Position numbers and translations under genes: made by a program. Under the pieces are notes generated by a model. The model worked only from the letters and a program-made list of their open reading frames with translations, was not told where the DNA came from and did no database searches. This document shows, piece after piece, positions 8,297-17,072 of a stretch of DNA of 64,000 nucleotides (positions are counted from its first letter, which is position 1; every line of letters starts with the position of its first letter). The stretch comes from JACQFK01 sp964619955 (GTDB lineage Bacteria; Planctomycetota; MHYJ01; JACPRB01), in contig CAZUJF010000011.1 of NCBI GenBank assembly GCA_964619955.1, positions 1 through 64,000 on the forward strand. Direction: 5' to 3'.

Positions 8297-8991
8297 AGCG
8301 ATTCGTCGAGACGGCCGTCCACCAGCCGGAGCTGCCGGTGGGCCATGCCCGCGACGTTCGGGTCGTGCGTCACGATCACGAAGGTCTTCCCCGTCTCCTT
8401 CGAGAGTTCCTGGATCAGGCGCTGGATCTCCTTCGACGAGGCCGCATCCAGGTTGCCCGTGGGCTCGTCGCAGAAGACGAGTTCCGGATCGCCGATCAGC
8501 GCGCGTGCGATCGCCACCCGCTGGCGCTCGCCGCCGGAGAGCTGCGTGGGACGGTGATGCAGGCGCTCCGCCAGGCCCAGGCGCGTCAGCAGATCCTTCG
8601 CCTTGCGGTGCTGCGCGGCCCGGCTGCCCAGCCATTCGCCGGTCGAGTGCCGGATCATCAGCGGCAGCAGGACGTTCTCGTGCGCCGTCAATTCGGGGAG
8701 CAGGTGGTACATCTGGAAGACGAAGCCGAAATGGCGGTTCCGCACGGCCGCCTGCTCGCCGCGGCTCAGCGAGGAGAGTTTCGTGCCGCGATACGTCACC
8801 TCGCCCGAGGTCGGACGGTCGAGGAAGCCCATCACGTGCAGCAACGTGGACTTGCCGGCGCCCGAAGGACCCACGATCGCCGTGATCTTCGAGGGCTCCA
8901 GCGAGACGGAGATGCCCTTCAGGACCCGCAGGGTCGAATCCCCCGACGGGTAGTCCTTCACGAGGTCCTGGACGCTGAGGAAATCGCTCAT
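8284..8991 (-). CDS. lolD: ABC transporter ATP-binding protein, LolD/MacB type
   Basis: 235 aa ATPase. Walker A is GPSGAGKST, the signature is LSGGERQRVAIARAL and Walker B is ELVFCDEPTGNLD. The GNLD ending is characteristic of the LolD/MacB/FtsE subfamily, which drives lipoprotein release or other mechanotransmission. It directly follows its permease gene: the permease stop and this ATG overlap (8991). With that partner it probably extracts lipoproteins from the inner membrane toward the outer membrane. A MacB-like efflux role cannot be excluded. Confidence 0.87.
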   Translation of the reverse strand: MSDFLSVQDLVKDYPSGDSTLRVLKGISVSLEPSKITAIVGPSGAGKSTLLHVMGFLDRPTSGEVTYRGTKLSSLSRGEQAAVRNRHFGFVFQMYHLLPELTAHENVLLPLMIRHSTGEWLGSRAAQHRKAKDLLTRLGLAERLHHRPTQLSGGERQRVAIARALIGDPELVFCDEPTGNLDAASSKEIQRLIQELSKETGKTFVIVTHDPNVAGMAHRQLRLVDGRLDESLQRV

Positions 8992-10769
8992 CACTCGTCC
9001 CGGATCGACTCGATGGGATCCGCCTTCGCCGCCCGCAGCGCCGGATAGATCGAGAAGACCACGCTCACCAGCAGCGTCACCCCCACGATCCACGCCAGCG
9101 CCCCCGGATCCACGTGGACCGGGATCCGATCGAGGTAGTAGATGTCACTGGGGAACAATTCCAGCCCCGGCCAGCCGTTTTTCGGCTCGGCGACCAGGAT
9201 GGCCGTCACGATGGCCAGCGCGACCGCGATGGCGATGCTGAACGCCGTCAGAAACGTCGTCCCGAACGCGGCGAAAAAGACCCACGCCGGTCTGCGCCGC
9301 CAGCGGTCCAGCCCGCGCCAGAGCAGACAGAAGCCCGTCCACAAAGCCACCACGCAGAGGATGAACGGCCAGCGCCCTCCGGGCCCGAAGGCGGGATCGT
9401 GCCGGTGCATCGACACGAATTTGGGCAGCCATGCCGTGGCGGCGACGGCGGCGATCAACAGCGACACCCCCGTCAAGAGCATCCGCACCCAGGGGGTCCG
9501 GGTCCGTTCGCTGTAGAAGACGGTCCAGGTCCAAACCATGCTGACGCCGGCAACCACCAGGGCCCCCGCGACCAGCCATGCCAGGCCCCGCGAGTCGAAG
9601 TTCAGGTCGACGGTCGGATTCAGCGAGATCCGGTTGAGGTCGCGGGAGAAGACGCGGATGAAATCGGCGATCTCGTTCAGATTCCACGCCAGAAGCAGCC
9701 CAAGCACGATTCCGAAGAGCGAACCGAAGAGGCCGCACAAGCCGCCGCTCATCAGGAAGATGGACGTGACGCCGCGCTCGGTCGCGCCCAGCGCGCGGAG
9801 GATGCCGATGTCCCGCGCCTTCGCGCGCACCACCAGCGTGTAGATCGCGATGATGTTGAAGCCCGCCACGAGAACGATGAGAAAAAGCAGGATGTACTGG
9901 ATCCCCTTCTCCACCTCGACCGCCTGCAGCAGGCCGCGCCGCGACTGCTCCCAGGTGAGCGTCCGGAACTTGCCGCAGCGGTAGCCCCCCATGTAATAGA
10001 AACCGGGGGCGTGCTCCTCGGGCGTCTTGCAGCCGAAGCGCTCGTGCAGCGCGGCGATCACCGCGTCCCGCACCTGCGGCCCGTGGCGTTCGTAGTCGTC
10101 CACCCCGATGGCGATCATGTTGGCCATCGGCGGCTGGTTCAGCTTCATGAACTCCTGCGCCGCCCCCAGGTCCATGAAGATGAACTTGGAGTCGTATTCC
10201 GCCATGCCGGAGCGGAAGGAACCGACGATTTCAAAGTCCTTCTGCAGGAAGATCGGCCCGTCGCCGTGCCGTGCCGTCATGAGCCCCAGCTGCCGCCCGC
10301 GCCAGCGCAGTTCGCTGCCCACCACCACTCCGGGGGCCGCCGGTTCCGCACCGCTCTCGTCCTTGAAGTCCGGATTCTTCCTTCCGCCCTTCCGGAAATA
10401 CTCCCGCACCTCGCTGACGCCCTGCTCCTGCTCGGGGACGATCCCGACGATGTGGACGTCGCTGAAATTCCCCTGCTGGCCCATCCACGCTTCGTATTCG
10501 ATGCGGGGCGCCGCGCCCGTCACATGCGGGACCTTCAGCACCGCCTCGCGGATCGACTCGTAGTCCTTGAGCCAGAGGTCCTTCGCGGCCAACTGGACGA
10601 CGATGTGCGCCTGCATGCCCCGGATACGCGCCTTCATGTCCCGCGAGAAGCCGCCCATCAACGACGTCACCACGACCATCGTCATGATCCCGACCGCCAC
10701 GCCGACGATGGAGAAATAGATGATCTTGTGCGCCCGGAGGTACCGGAACGCCATGAAGAGCTTGTACAT
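8991..10769 (-). CDS. lolC: Lipoprotein-releasing ABC permease, LolC/LolE type, enlarged
   Basis: 592 aa, against about 400-420 for typical LolC/E. The N-terminus (AFRYLRAHKIIYFSIVGVAVGIMTMVVV) is the family's first helix, followed by a periplasmic MacB-like domain at about 45-285. Then come FtsX-type helices (GIQYILLFLIVLVAGFNII, ILRALGATERG). About 150 extra residues at about 415-560, with three or four hydrophobic segments, separate these from the final helix ending ALRAAKADPIESIRDE. It is a single gene rather than a LolC/LolE pair, so it may act as a homodimer with LolD. Its ATG lies directly after the lysS stop. Confidence 0.85.
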   Translation of the reverse strand: MYKLFMAFRYLRAHKIIYFSIVGVAVGIMTMVVVTSLMGGFSRDMKARIRGMQAHIVVQLAAKDLWLKDYESIREAVLKVPHVTGAAPRIEYEAWMGQQGNFSDVHIVGIVPEQEQGVSEVREYFRKGGRKNPDFKDESGAEPAAPGVVVGSELRWRGRQLGLMTARHGDGPIFLQKDFEIVGSFRSGMAEYDSKFIFMDLGAAQEFMKLNQPPMANMIAIGVDDYERHGPQVRDAVIAALHERFGCKTPEEHAPGFYYMGGYRCGKFRTLTWEQSRRGLLQAVEVEKGIQYILLFLIVLVAGFNIIAIYTLVVRAKARDIGILRALGATERGVTSIFLMSGGLCGLFGSLFGIVLGLLLAWNLNEIADFIRVFSRDLNRISLNPTVDLNFDSRGLAWLVAGALVVAGVSMVWTWTVFYSERTRTPWVRMLLTGVSLLIAAVAATAWLPKFVSMHRHDPAFGPGGRWPFILCVVALWTGFCLLWRGLDRWRRRPAWVFFAAFGTTFLTAFSIAIAVALAIVTAILVAEPKNGWPGLELFPSDIYYLDRIPVHVDPGALAWIVGVTLLVSVVFSIYPALRAAKADPIESIRDE

Positions 10770-12206
10770 CTAGCGGCCCGTCTCCCTCATGAGCGGGAAG
10801 AGAATCACCTCGCGGATCGAGGGGTTGTTCGTCAGCAGCATGACCAGGCGGTCGATGCCGATGCCGATGCCGCCCGCGGGAGGCATGCCGTGCTCGAGGG
10901 CCGTGAGGAAGTCCTCGTCGATCTTGCCCTGTTTGACCATCTCGTCGCCGCCGGCCTGGTCCATGAGACGCTTGCGCTGCTCGACCGGGTCGTTCAGCTC
11001 CGTGTACGCGTTGGACAGTTCGAAACCCGCCGCATAGACCTCGAAGCGGTCCGCAAACCCCGGGCGGTCGGGCAGTTCGCGGCAGAGCGGGGTCATTTCG
11101 ATCGGCTGGTTCATGACGAAACAGGCGTCCTGCAGGCCCGGCTCGACGAACTCGCTGAAGACCTCGTCGAGGATGTCCGACTTGGTCGGGTTCGGCGGCA
11201 GATCGACGTGATGCTCCGCCAGCTTCCGCTTGCAGGCCTCCAGATCCGTCGGATCCACGCCCGCCCGCTCCTTGAGCAGCGTCATGAAATCGAGCCGCGG
11301 CCAGGGTCCCGTCAGATCCACCGTCTTCTCGCCGAAGGGAACCTTCGTTCCCCCGGAAACGTCCTTCGCCAGCGACGTGATCAGGGACTCGACCAGCTCC
11401 ATCATCGTGCGGAGGTCCCCGTTCGCGTGATAGAGCTCCATCAGCGTGAATTCCGGGTTGTGCTGGGTGTCCACGCCTTCGTTGCGAAACACGCGGCCGA
11501 TCTCGTAGACCTTCTCGATGCCGCCGACGAGCAGCTTCTTCAGCGGGATCTCCAGCGCGATGCGGAGGAAGAGGTCCATGTCGAGCGCGTTGTGGTGCGT
11601 CGTGAACGGCCGCGCCGCCGCGCCCCCGGGGATGGACTGCATCATCGGCGTCTCGACCTCGACGTAGCCGCGCCCGTCGAGGAAGCGGCGCATCCCGGAG
11701 AGCAGCTTCGCGCGCTTGAGGAATTTTTGCAGGACCTCGGGATTCGAGATCAGGTCGAGGTAGCGCTGGCGGAAGCGGATCTCGGGGTCCGAGAGGCCGT
11801 GGTACTTCTCCGGCAGCGGCCGGACCGCCTTCGTCAGCAGCGTGAACGACTCCGCGAAGATCGTGATCTCGCCGGTTTTTGATTTCCCGAGCAGTCCGCC
11901 GAAGGCGACGAGGTCGCCGATGTGGCAGTGCTCGAAGACCGCGAAGGCCTCGCCCAGCTTGTCCCGCTTGGCGTGGACCTGGACCTTGCCCGTCCAGTCG
12001 CGAACGTCCACGAACGAGGCCTTGCCCATGCCGCGCAGGCCCGTGATGCGGCCGGCGACGGAGACGGGCTTGTTCTCCAGCTCGGCAAAGCGGCCGGCCA
12101 GATCCCCGGCGGGAATGGCGCCGTCGAAGCGCTTCCCGAAGGGGTCGACCTTCAGGGCGCGCAGGGCGTCCAGGCGCTTGAGACGTTCGTCGCGTTCGTC
12201 GGACAT
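10770..12206 (-). CDS. lysS: Lysyl-tRNA synthetase, class II
   Basis: 478 aa. It charges tRNA-Lys in the cytoplasm. An N-terminal OB-fold anticodon-binding domain (VSVAGRITGLRGMGKASFVDV) is followed by the class II core. Motif 2 is RVFRNEGVDTQHNPEFT and motif 3 is GIGIGIDRLVMLLT. The length is slightly under the 490-505 aa usual for LysS. It is first in an operon with the enlarged lolC gene and lolD. The ATG at 12206 is 9 bases after a TACCAT box, so the mRNA leader would be about 2 bases; no Shine-Dalgarno sequence is seen. Confidence 0.95.
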   Translation of the reverse strand: MSDERDERLKRLDALRALKVDPFGKRFDGAIPAGDLAGRFAELENKPVSVAGRITGLRGMGKASFVDVRDWTGKVQVHAKRDKLGEAFAVFEHCHIGDLVAFGGLLGKSKTGEITIFAESFTLLTKAVRPLPEKYHGLSDPEIRFRQRYLDLISNPEVLQKFLKRAKLLSGMRRFLDGRGYVEVETPMMQSIPGGAAARPFTTHHNALDMDLFLRIALEIPLKKLLVGGIEKVYEIGRVFRNEGVDTQHNPEFTLMELYHANGDLRTMMELVESLITSLAKDVSGGTKVPFGEKTVDLTGPWPRLDFMTLLKERAGVDPTDLEACKRKLAEHHVDLPPNPTKSDILDEVFSEFVEPGLQDACFVMNQPIEMTPLCRELPDRPGFADRFEVYAAGFELSNAYTELNDPVEQRKRLMDQAGGDEMVKQGKIDEDFLTALEHGMPPAGGIGIGIDRLVMLLTNNPSIREVILFPLMRETGR

Positions 12207-12215
12207 AGGGGGAGG

Positions 12216-12244
12216 ATGGTAACGGGAACGGGCTTCAAAGTGAA
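12216..12244 (-). promoter_or_regulatory. Promoter of lysS-lolC-lolD, likely near-leaderless
   Basis: In mRNA sense, TTCACT (12244-12239) and TACCAT (12221-12216) are separated by 17 bases. The -10 box ends 9 bases before the lysS ATG. Confidence 0.5.
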
Positions 12245-12246
12245 GC

Positions 12247-13431
12247 CTATCGGGAGCGTTCGAGGCGGTCCTGGTCGCCGCTCACCCAGTCGAGGTTGAA
12301 GCGGGCGAGACTCAGCGTCTTCGTCCCGGGCCCCTTCTCGAAAAAACAATAGATCATGCCGTCGGGCCCCATCGCGAGATCCGAATACCCGGCCGGACCC
12401 GGCTCCAGCACCCGGTAGACGGGCCAGGTCGCGCCCTCGTCGTAGCTCAGCTTCACGACCAGGTTCTTGCGCTCCTTCTTCCCGGGATTATGGGGATTCG
12501 AGAAGAGGATCCGGCTCTTCCCGCCGTTCCCGGAGCGGCTGAGGCGGAGCAGGCCCGCCATGCAGACCGTCTCCGACAGCCAGGTGTCGAACTTCGGGGC
12601 GCTCCAGCCCTTCGCGCCGTCCTTGCTGGTCGAGACGGCGCGCATCATCTGGTCGCCCTCGTGGCGCATGTTGATCATCACGCCGCCGCCGTCGAGCTCC
12701 ACGACCGCGCTTTCGCTGGGGTTCGCGAGCGCGGGAGGCGCGGCCACGATGTCGCCGCGTCTCCAGGTGCGGCCGGCGTCGTCGCTGAAGATCGTGGCGA
12801 CGGCGGAGGGACGGTGCGCGCCGGCGCTCGCGCTGGAGAGCCAGACCGGGACCACGAGCCGGCCGAGGACGAGCTGGATGCCGTGGCCGGGTCCGGTGGC
12901 GAGGACCTTCCAGTCGTAGTCCAGCCTGAATTCCTCGAAGACCGCGGTGATGTCGACGGGCGCCGAGAAGGTCGCGCCGTCGTCGGTGCTGCGCAGGCTC
13001 CAGCAGCGCTGGTACTCCCCGCAGACGAGCACGTGCAGGGTGCCGGCCCGGTCGGGGATGAGCACGGGATTGTTGAGCGTGAGCTCCCCCGGCTTGCGGG
13101 CGCCGGCGGCGGGATTCTGCCTCAGGCCGGCGGGGGCCTCGAGCAGTTTGCGCTGCGGCTCCCAGGTCTTGCCGCCGTCGAGGGAACGCCGGTAGACGAG
13201 GTCGATGGCCCCCCAGTCCTTGGCGTTGTCCTTCCGCGCCTCCGCGCAGGCGACGACGACGCCGCGCTGCGTGACGGCGACCGCCGGGATGCGGTACGAG
13301 GCGTAGCCGCCCTGTCCGGCGACGAAGAGGTCCTGGACGTCGAAGATCGTTCCGGCGGGCACGGGGGCGTCCGCGGGCGGCATCGTGTGGCAGGCGGCGA
13401 GCAGCAGCAGGCAGGCGGGAAGGAATCTCAT
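12247..13431 (-). CDS. Exo-alpha-sialidase (BNR/neuraminidase family) lipoprotein
   Basis: 394 aa. The N-terminal MRFLPACLLLLAAC has a lipobox with the cysteine at residue 14, so a lipid-anchored extracytoplasmic protein is expected. YRIPAV near residue 46 is the sialidase FRIP-type motif with a catalytic arginine. Four Asp boxes (SxDxGxTW-like) follow: SLDGGKTW, STDDGATF, FSDDAGRTW and SYDEGATW, giving the six-bladed propeller. It would release terminal sialic acids or related sugars. No sialic-acid catabolism genes are adjacent. The start is chosen for the signal peptide; GAGAGG lies upstream as a ribosome site. Confidence 0.88.
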   Translation of the reverse strand: MRFLPACLLLLAACHTMPPADAPVPAGTIFDVQDLFVAGQGGYASYRIPAVAVTQRGVVVACAEARKDNAKDWGAIDLVYRRSLDGGKTWEPQRKLLEAPAGLRQNPAAGARKPGELTLNNPVLIPDRAGTLHVLVCGEYQRCWSLRSTDDGATFSAPVDITAVFEEFRLDYDWKVLATGPGHGIQLVLGRLVVPVWLSSASAGAHRPSAVATIFSDDAGRTWRRGDIVAAPPALANPSESAVVELDGGGVMINMRHEGDQMMRAVSTSKDGAKGWSAPKFDTWLSETVCMAGLLRLSRSGNGGKSRILFSNPHNPGKKERKNLVVKLSYDEGATWPVYRVLEPGPAGYSDLAMGPDGMIYCFFEKGPGTKTLSLARFNLDWVSGDQDRLERSR

Positions 13432-13497
13432 CGGCGGACCTCTCTCTCCAGAGCCCCTGCCTCCAAGGTCATGCCGGGGGCTCCTCGGCACCTCCCC

Positions 13498-13526
13498 ATT
13501 GTACCCCGGAGCGGCCCTTGAGGAAA
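13498..13526 (-). promoter_or_regulatory. Probable promoter of the sialidase gene
   Basis: In mRNA sense, TTTCCT (13526-13521) and TACAAT (13503-13498) are separated by 17 bases. It overlaps the opposite-strand rnpA promoter, so the two would compete for polymerase. Confidence 0.4.
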
Positions 13527-13546
13527 GGGGGTCGGGGGCCTATCAT
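13518..13546 (+). promoter_or_regulatory. Promoter of rnpA-yidD, predicted leaderless
   Basis: TTGAGG (13518-13523) and TATCAT (13541-13546) have a 17-base spacer. The -10 box ends only 6 bases before the rnpA ATG, so transcription should start at or next to the start codon. Confidence 0.55.
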
Positions 13547-13552
13547 CGGGGC

Positions 13553-13903
13553 ATGGACTGCAGTTTCACGGCGGCGGAGCGGCTGCGTCGGCAAAACGAC
13601 ATCGACGCGGTCTATCAGACGGGCCGGCGCTGGCACGGCCGCTTCCTTCGGATCCACGTGCTGCCGAACCGGCAGCTCCTGTCGCGCCTGGCGATCAGCG
13701 TGCCGAAGCGGGTCTGCGGATCGGTGGAGCGGAACCGCTGGAAGCGTCTGATCCGGGAATCCTTCCGCTTGAACAAGGACAGCATCGGCCCCGGTCTGGA
13801 CTTGATCGTGGTCCCGACGCGCCCGCCGGAATCGCTGAAGCGCCCTGAAGTGGAGGCTGCGCTGGTGGAACTCGTGAAGCGCCACCGGGCGAAGTTCCCA
13901 TGA
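13553..13903 (+). CDS. rnpA: Ribonuclease P protein component
   Basis: 116 aa, the typical size. RnpA assists the RNA subunit of RNase P in removing the 5' leader of pre-tRNAs. The conserved RNR box is seen as SVERNRWKRLIRESFR near residue 60, preceded by LAISVPKRV and followed by GLDLIVVPTRP. Immediately downstream is yidD, overlapping by 4 bases, the usual order. rpmH, which normally precedes rnpA, is absent: the upstream space is a 121-base divergent promoter region. Confidence 0.92.
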   Translation: MDCSFTAAERLRRQNDIDAVYQTGRRWHGRFLRIHVLPNRQLLSRLAISVPKRVCGSVERNRWKRLIRESFRLNKDSIGPGLDLIVVPTRPPESLKRPEVEAALVELVKRHRAKFP

Positions 13904-14139
13904 AGCGGCTCGTACTGCTGCCCGTGCGCTTCTACCAGCTGGCGGTCTCCCCGTGGCTGCCGCCCGCGTGCCGCTACTTCCCCACTTGCTCGCACTACAT
14001 GGTCGAGGCGGTGGAGCGCCGGGGGATCCTGACGGGGCTTGCGCTGGGCGTCTGGCGCCTGCTGCGCTGCGCGCCGTGGGGCGGGCACGGCTACGATCCG
14101 GTGCCGTCCCCCAAGCCGAAGGAGCCGCGCGGGGTGTAG
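13900..14139 (+). CDS. yidD: Membrane protein insertion efficiency factor YidD
   Basis: 79 aa. The family hallmark is present: an amphipathic N-terminal helix (LVLLPVRFYQLAVSPWLPP) and then the CRYFPTCSHY block with its cysteines, followed by WRLLRCAPWGGHGYDPVP. YidD helps YidC and the Sec machinery insert inner-membrane proteins. It is translationally coupled to rnpA (ATGA). yidC does not follow, unlike in many genomes. Confidence 0.93.
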   Translation: MKRLVLLPVRFYQLAVSPWLPPACRYFPTCSHYMVEAVERRGILTGLALGVWRLLRCAPWGGHGYDPVPSPKPKEPRGV

Positions 14140-14146
14140 TGGTGGC

Positions 14147-14335
14147 CTGCGGCCCACGCGGCGCGGCTTCCTCGGGACCGGACTGGATCTGCTCGGAAGC
14201 CCCCGCCTGCCGGCGGATTTGCACGCCACCGTGCTCATGGCCCTGGGCTACGATCCCCTGGCGCTCACGTACCAGAGGGCGGACGGGCGTCCCGTGCCCC
14301 TCTCCGGCGGCCGGGCGATCCGCGGATTGCTGTAA
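14147..14335 (+). pseudogene. Remnant of a DUF1501-type exported protein (internal deletion)
   Basis: This frame reads LRPTRRGFLGTG, resembling a twin-arginine signal (RRGFLG), and within a few codons reaches DLHATVLMALGYDPLAL, then a TYQ.ADGRPVPLSGG.AI ending. That ending resembles the C-terminus of DUF1501 proteins, which are several hundred residues long and abundant in Planctomycetota. No start codon lies at the head of the fragment; the frame simply stays open from inside yidD. I read it as a gene that lost its middle and its start. A short expressed protein cannot be ruled out. Confidence 0.6.
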
Positions 14336-14338
14336 GCC

Positions 14339-17020
14339 CTATTCCAGCTTGAGCAGCGTGCCCTTCTGGGTCGTGAGGTAGAGCGCGCCGTACGCGGAGA
14401 TCAGGCCGTCGAAGACGGGCTCCAGCCCCAGTTCCAGCAGCTGCTCCCCGACGCGCAGATCCCCCTTCTTCGTCACCGTCACCCGCACGCCCCCCGCCAC
14501 GATCACCGCCGCGTCCCCGATCACGCCGGGCCGCAGTTTGCCGCCCTCGACCGCCGCGGGCGGCCGCGCCTGCACCATCTTCGTCTGCCGGATCCCGTAA
14601 TCCCAGAAGCCGCGCGGGATCGCGATCCCCCCCGGCCCGGCATACTCCACGCTGTTCAACGCCAGCTTCAGGTCCCCGTCGGCCGGGTTGAAACGCCACC
14701 GGGACATCGACACCGCCTCGCCGTCCCGCACCAGCATGTCCACCGGCTCGAAGTCCACGCCCACCTTGACCTTCGACCCCGTCAGCGTCCCTCCGTACCA
14801 GCGCGTGATCTCGTCCAGGTTGTCCACCACCTTCTCCCAGACGATGTCGCCCGTCCGCGGACGGATCGCCAGCACCCGCACGCCGCCGTCCGCCGTCGGA
14901 TGCCGCCCCGCCGCCACGTACGCGAGGCCCCCGTCCAGCAGCACGCTCGACACCACCGGCCACGGGGACTCGACCTGGCCGTACGCCACGATCCGCGATT
15001 CCCGCGGGGCCGCCCTCAGCCGCCACACGGGCGATCCGTCGGAGACACGCAACGCGTAGACCCAGCCGTCGTGCGCCCCGAACAGGCAGAGATCCTCATG
15101 GATCGTCGGCGGCCCGTCGAGACGTCCGCCCGCCGTGAACGTCCAAAGCACCTTGCCGGTCGTGGCTTCCAGCGCGACCACCTGGTGCCGGTCCGGCACG
15201 GCGACGAAGACCGCCCCGGCCGCCGCCACCGGCGCGCTCAGCACGCCGCGCACGAACGGATTCGACTTCCACTCCCCCGCCAGCGGACCCGACGGCGGCG
15301 CGGACACGAGTTTCTCCCAGCCGAGCTTCACTTCCCCCCGCTTCAACTTCGCCGGCGTGCTCCCGCTGCGGTGCACGTCGTGGCGGTACATCGGCCATTC
15401 CGCGGCGGGATCCGCGGGCCGCAGCAGCACCGCGGGCGCCCCCCCCGCGGCGCCCCGCTCCAGCCGGCCGGCGACGGCCAGTTCCGCGGGCGCGCCGGAG
15501 GACAGCCCCATGTTGCCGCGCAGCATCGGGAAACACTCGCACTGGACCGGGAACGTGTAGAGCAGGCCGTTCGCCGGGATGAACGGCTGGCGGCAGGCGC
15601 TCTTGAACATCCGGGACCGCGTCTGCGTCCCGTCCGCGAAATCCGTGAACTCGCACTCGGGCGCCAGGAAGTAGCGGTCCGTCGCCACAGGCGTCGCGCA
15701 ATGCTTCCCGCGCGTCTGCCAGCGTTTGCGCTCCGACCCGTTCTTCGGATCCAGTCCGAGCAGCCCTTCCTTCTCCGCGGGCAGCCAGAGCAGCCCCTGC
15801 GCGAAATAGGCCCGCGCCTCCCGGTAGTGCGTCATGTCCGGCTTGTAGTCGCGGATCCAGATCAGCTCCCCCGTCTTCGTCGAGTAGACCTTGATCCCGC
15901 AGCCGATCGGGTCGTCCCGCAGCGTGGATTTCTCAAGGACCAGATAGCCGTCGTGGGACGTGCAGGTCAGCGCCAGCGCCGCCTCCGCATCCGCCGTCCT
16001 CCAGCGCTCCTTCCCCGTGGCGCGGTCCAGCCCGACGACGTGGGTCTCCGTGACGACGCAGAGGGCGTCGCCCTCCGCCACGAGGCGCCGGGCATCGAGG
16101 GCGTTCCGCCACACGAGGCTTGCCGTGACCGAGTCGTACGCGCGCAACCCCGCGTCGTCCGAGAGCACCAGGAGGCCGCCGCTGAGCAGCAGTTCCCGCG
16201 GATCCTGGTAGGCCCCGTACTCCTGCGCGGGCTCGCCGTCGGCCGCGTTCAGCGAAAACAGCTTCCCGCCGCCGAGGACGTAGAGGCGCTCGCCGGAGGC
16301 CACGGGCCGGACCTTCGACGTCCGGGTGGCCAGCTTCATCTTGGGCGTGGGATTCGGCGGCAGCGGCAGGCCCGTCTCCTTGAACGTGGGCGCCTTCACC
16401 TCCCGGATCCACAGCAGGGCGCCGTTGTAGGCGTCGCGCGCGACCACGGCGTCGTCGTAGTCGTAGAAGTTCCGGCCGTTCGCGGAAACCAGGACGTGGT
16501 CGTAATACCACTTGCGGCCCCCGGCATCCTGCGCGGGGCCCGCCACCCAGCGCACGCCCGAGGGCACGCCGACCGCGCGGTCGCGGGAGACCATGTTCCC
16601 GTCCGCCCCGTGCCGCCAGTGCGTCCATTCGTCGAAATCCGCGGGGCGATCCTTCTTGTGTGCGGCCCAGGCGCCGTCGCGCCGGACGAGCGCCGTGCCG
16701 CCGGGGGCGAGGACGCGCCGCAGTTCCGCCGGGGCGATGTCCGACCCGGCGACCAGGAGATTGACGAGATTGTCCGCGTACGGCAGCAGCGTGCCCGGCC
16801 AGGTCTCCGCCGCCGCGGACCCGCGCAGGGCGCGGACGCGCGCCTCGTCGCGCTCCAGCGCATGCACGATCCAGCGGCCGGCGGCCCCGATGCGGGCGGC
16901 GAGCGCGGCGTCCCCGGTGTCGACGAGCGCGCAGAGCCCCGCGGGACGGGAGCGCAGGACCTCGTCGACCGGGGCTTCCTGAAGGACGAGTCCCAGAAGG
17001 GCGGCGGCAAAATTCATCAA
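14339..17020 (-). CDS. PQQ-type beta-propeller protein with an N-terminal methyltransferase-like segment
   Basis: 893 aa. Residues about 25-115 resemble the Rossmann core of a class I methyltransferase: CALVDTGD, HALERDE, DNLVNLLV, then LRRVLAPGGTALV, which matches the post-SAM HRVLKPGG block. The rest is made of PQQ-like propeller repeats (GALLWIREV, ATGKERWRT, TGELIWIRD, TGKVLWTF, TGDIVWEKV). A weak hydrophobic N-terminus (MMNFAAALLGLVL) may be a signal peptide. Catalytic PQQ-dehydrogenase residues are not evident, so a structural or binding role is likely. The stop lies 3 bases from the convergent DUF1501 remnant. AGGAGG lies upstream of the start. Confidence 0.75.
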   Translation of the reverse strand: MMNFAAALLGLVLQEAPVDEVLRSRPAGLCALVDTGDAALAARIGAAGRWIVHALERDEARVRALRGSAAAETWPGTLLPYADNLVNLLVAGSDIAPAELRRVLAPGGTALVRRDGAWAAHKKDRPADFDEWTHWRHGADGNMVSRDRAVGVPSGVRWVAGPAQDAGGRKWYYDHVLVSANGRNFYDYDDAVVARDAYNGALLWIREVKAPTFKETGLPLPPNPTPKMKLATRTSKVRPVASGERLYVLGGGKLFSLNAADGEPAQEYGAYQDPRELLLSGGLLVLSDDAGLRAYDSVTASLVWRNALDARRLVAEGDALCVVTETHVVGLDRATGKERWRTADAEAALALTCTSHDGYLVLEKSTLRDDPIGCGIKVYSTKTGELIWIRDYKPDMTHYREARAYFAQGLLWLPAEKEGLLGLDPKNGSERKRWQTRGKHCATPVATDRYFLAPECEFTDFADGTQTRSRMFKSACRQPFIPANGLLYTFPVQCECFPMLRGNMGLSSGAPAELAVAGRLERGAAGGAPAVLLRPADPAAEWPMYRHDVHRSGSTPAKLKRGEVKLGWEKLVSAPPSGPLAGEWKSNPFVRGVLSAPVAAAGAVFVAVPDRHQVVALEATTGKVLWTFTAGGRLDGPPTIHEDLCLFGAHDGWVYALRVSDGSPVWRLRAAPRESRIVAYGQVESPWPVVSSVLLDGGLAYVAAGRHPTADGGVRVLAIRPRTGDIVWEKVVDNLDEITRWYGGTLTGSKVKVGVDFEPVDMLVRDGEAVSMSRWRFNPADGDLKLALNSVEYAGPGGIAIPRGFWDYGIRQTKMVQARPPAAVEGGKLRPGVIGDAAVIVAGGVRVTVTKKGDLRVGEQLLELGLEPVFDGLISAYGALYLTTQKGTLLKLE

Positions 17021-17058
17021 GCGATCAGATCCTCCTCATACCCTACGCGCCCGGACCG

Positions 17059-17064
17059 TATACT
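17059..17064 (+). promoter_or_regulatory. -10 box of the GNAT gene, predicted leaderless
   Basis: TATACT ends 8 bases before the TTG start codon at 17073. No good -35 is seen at 16-19 bases upstream. The same bases read nearly symmetrically on the other strand. Confidence 0.4.
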
Positions 17065-17072
17065 GGGGCTGC

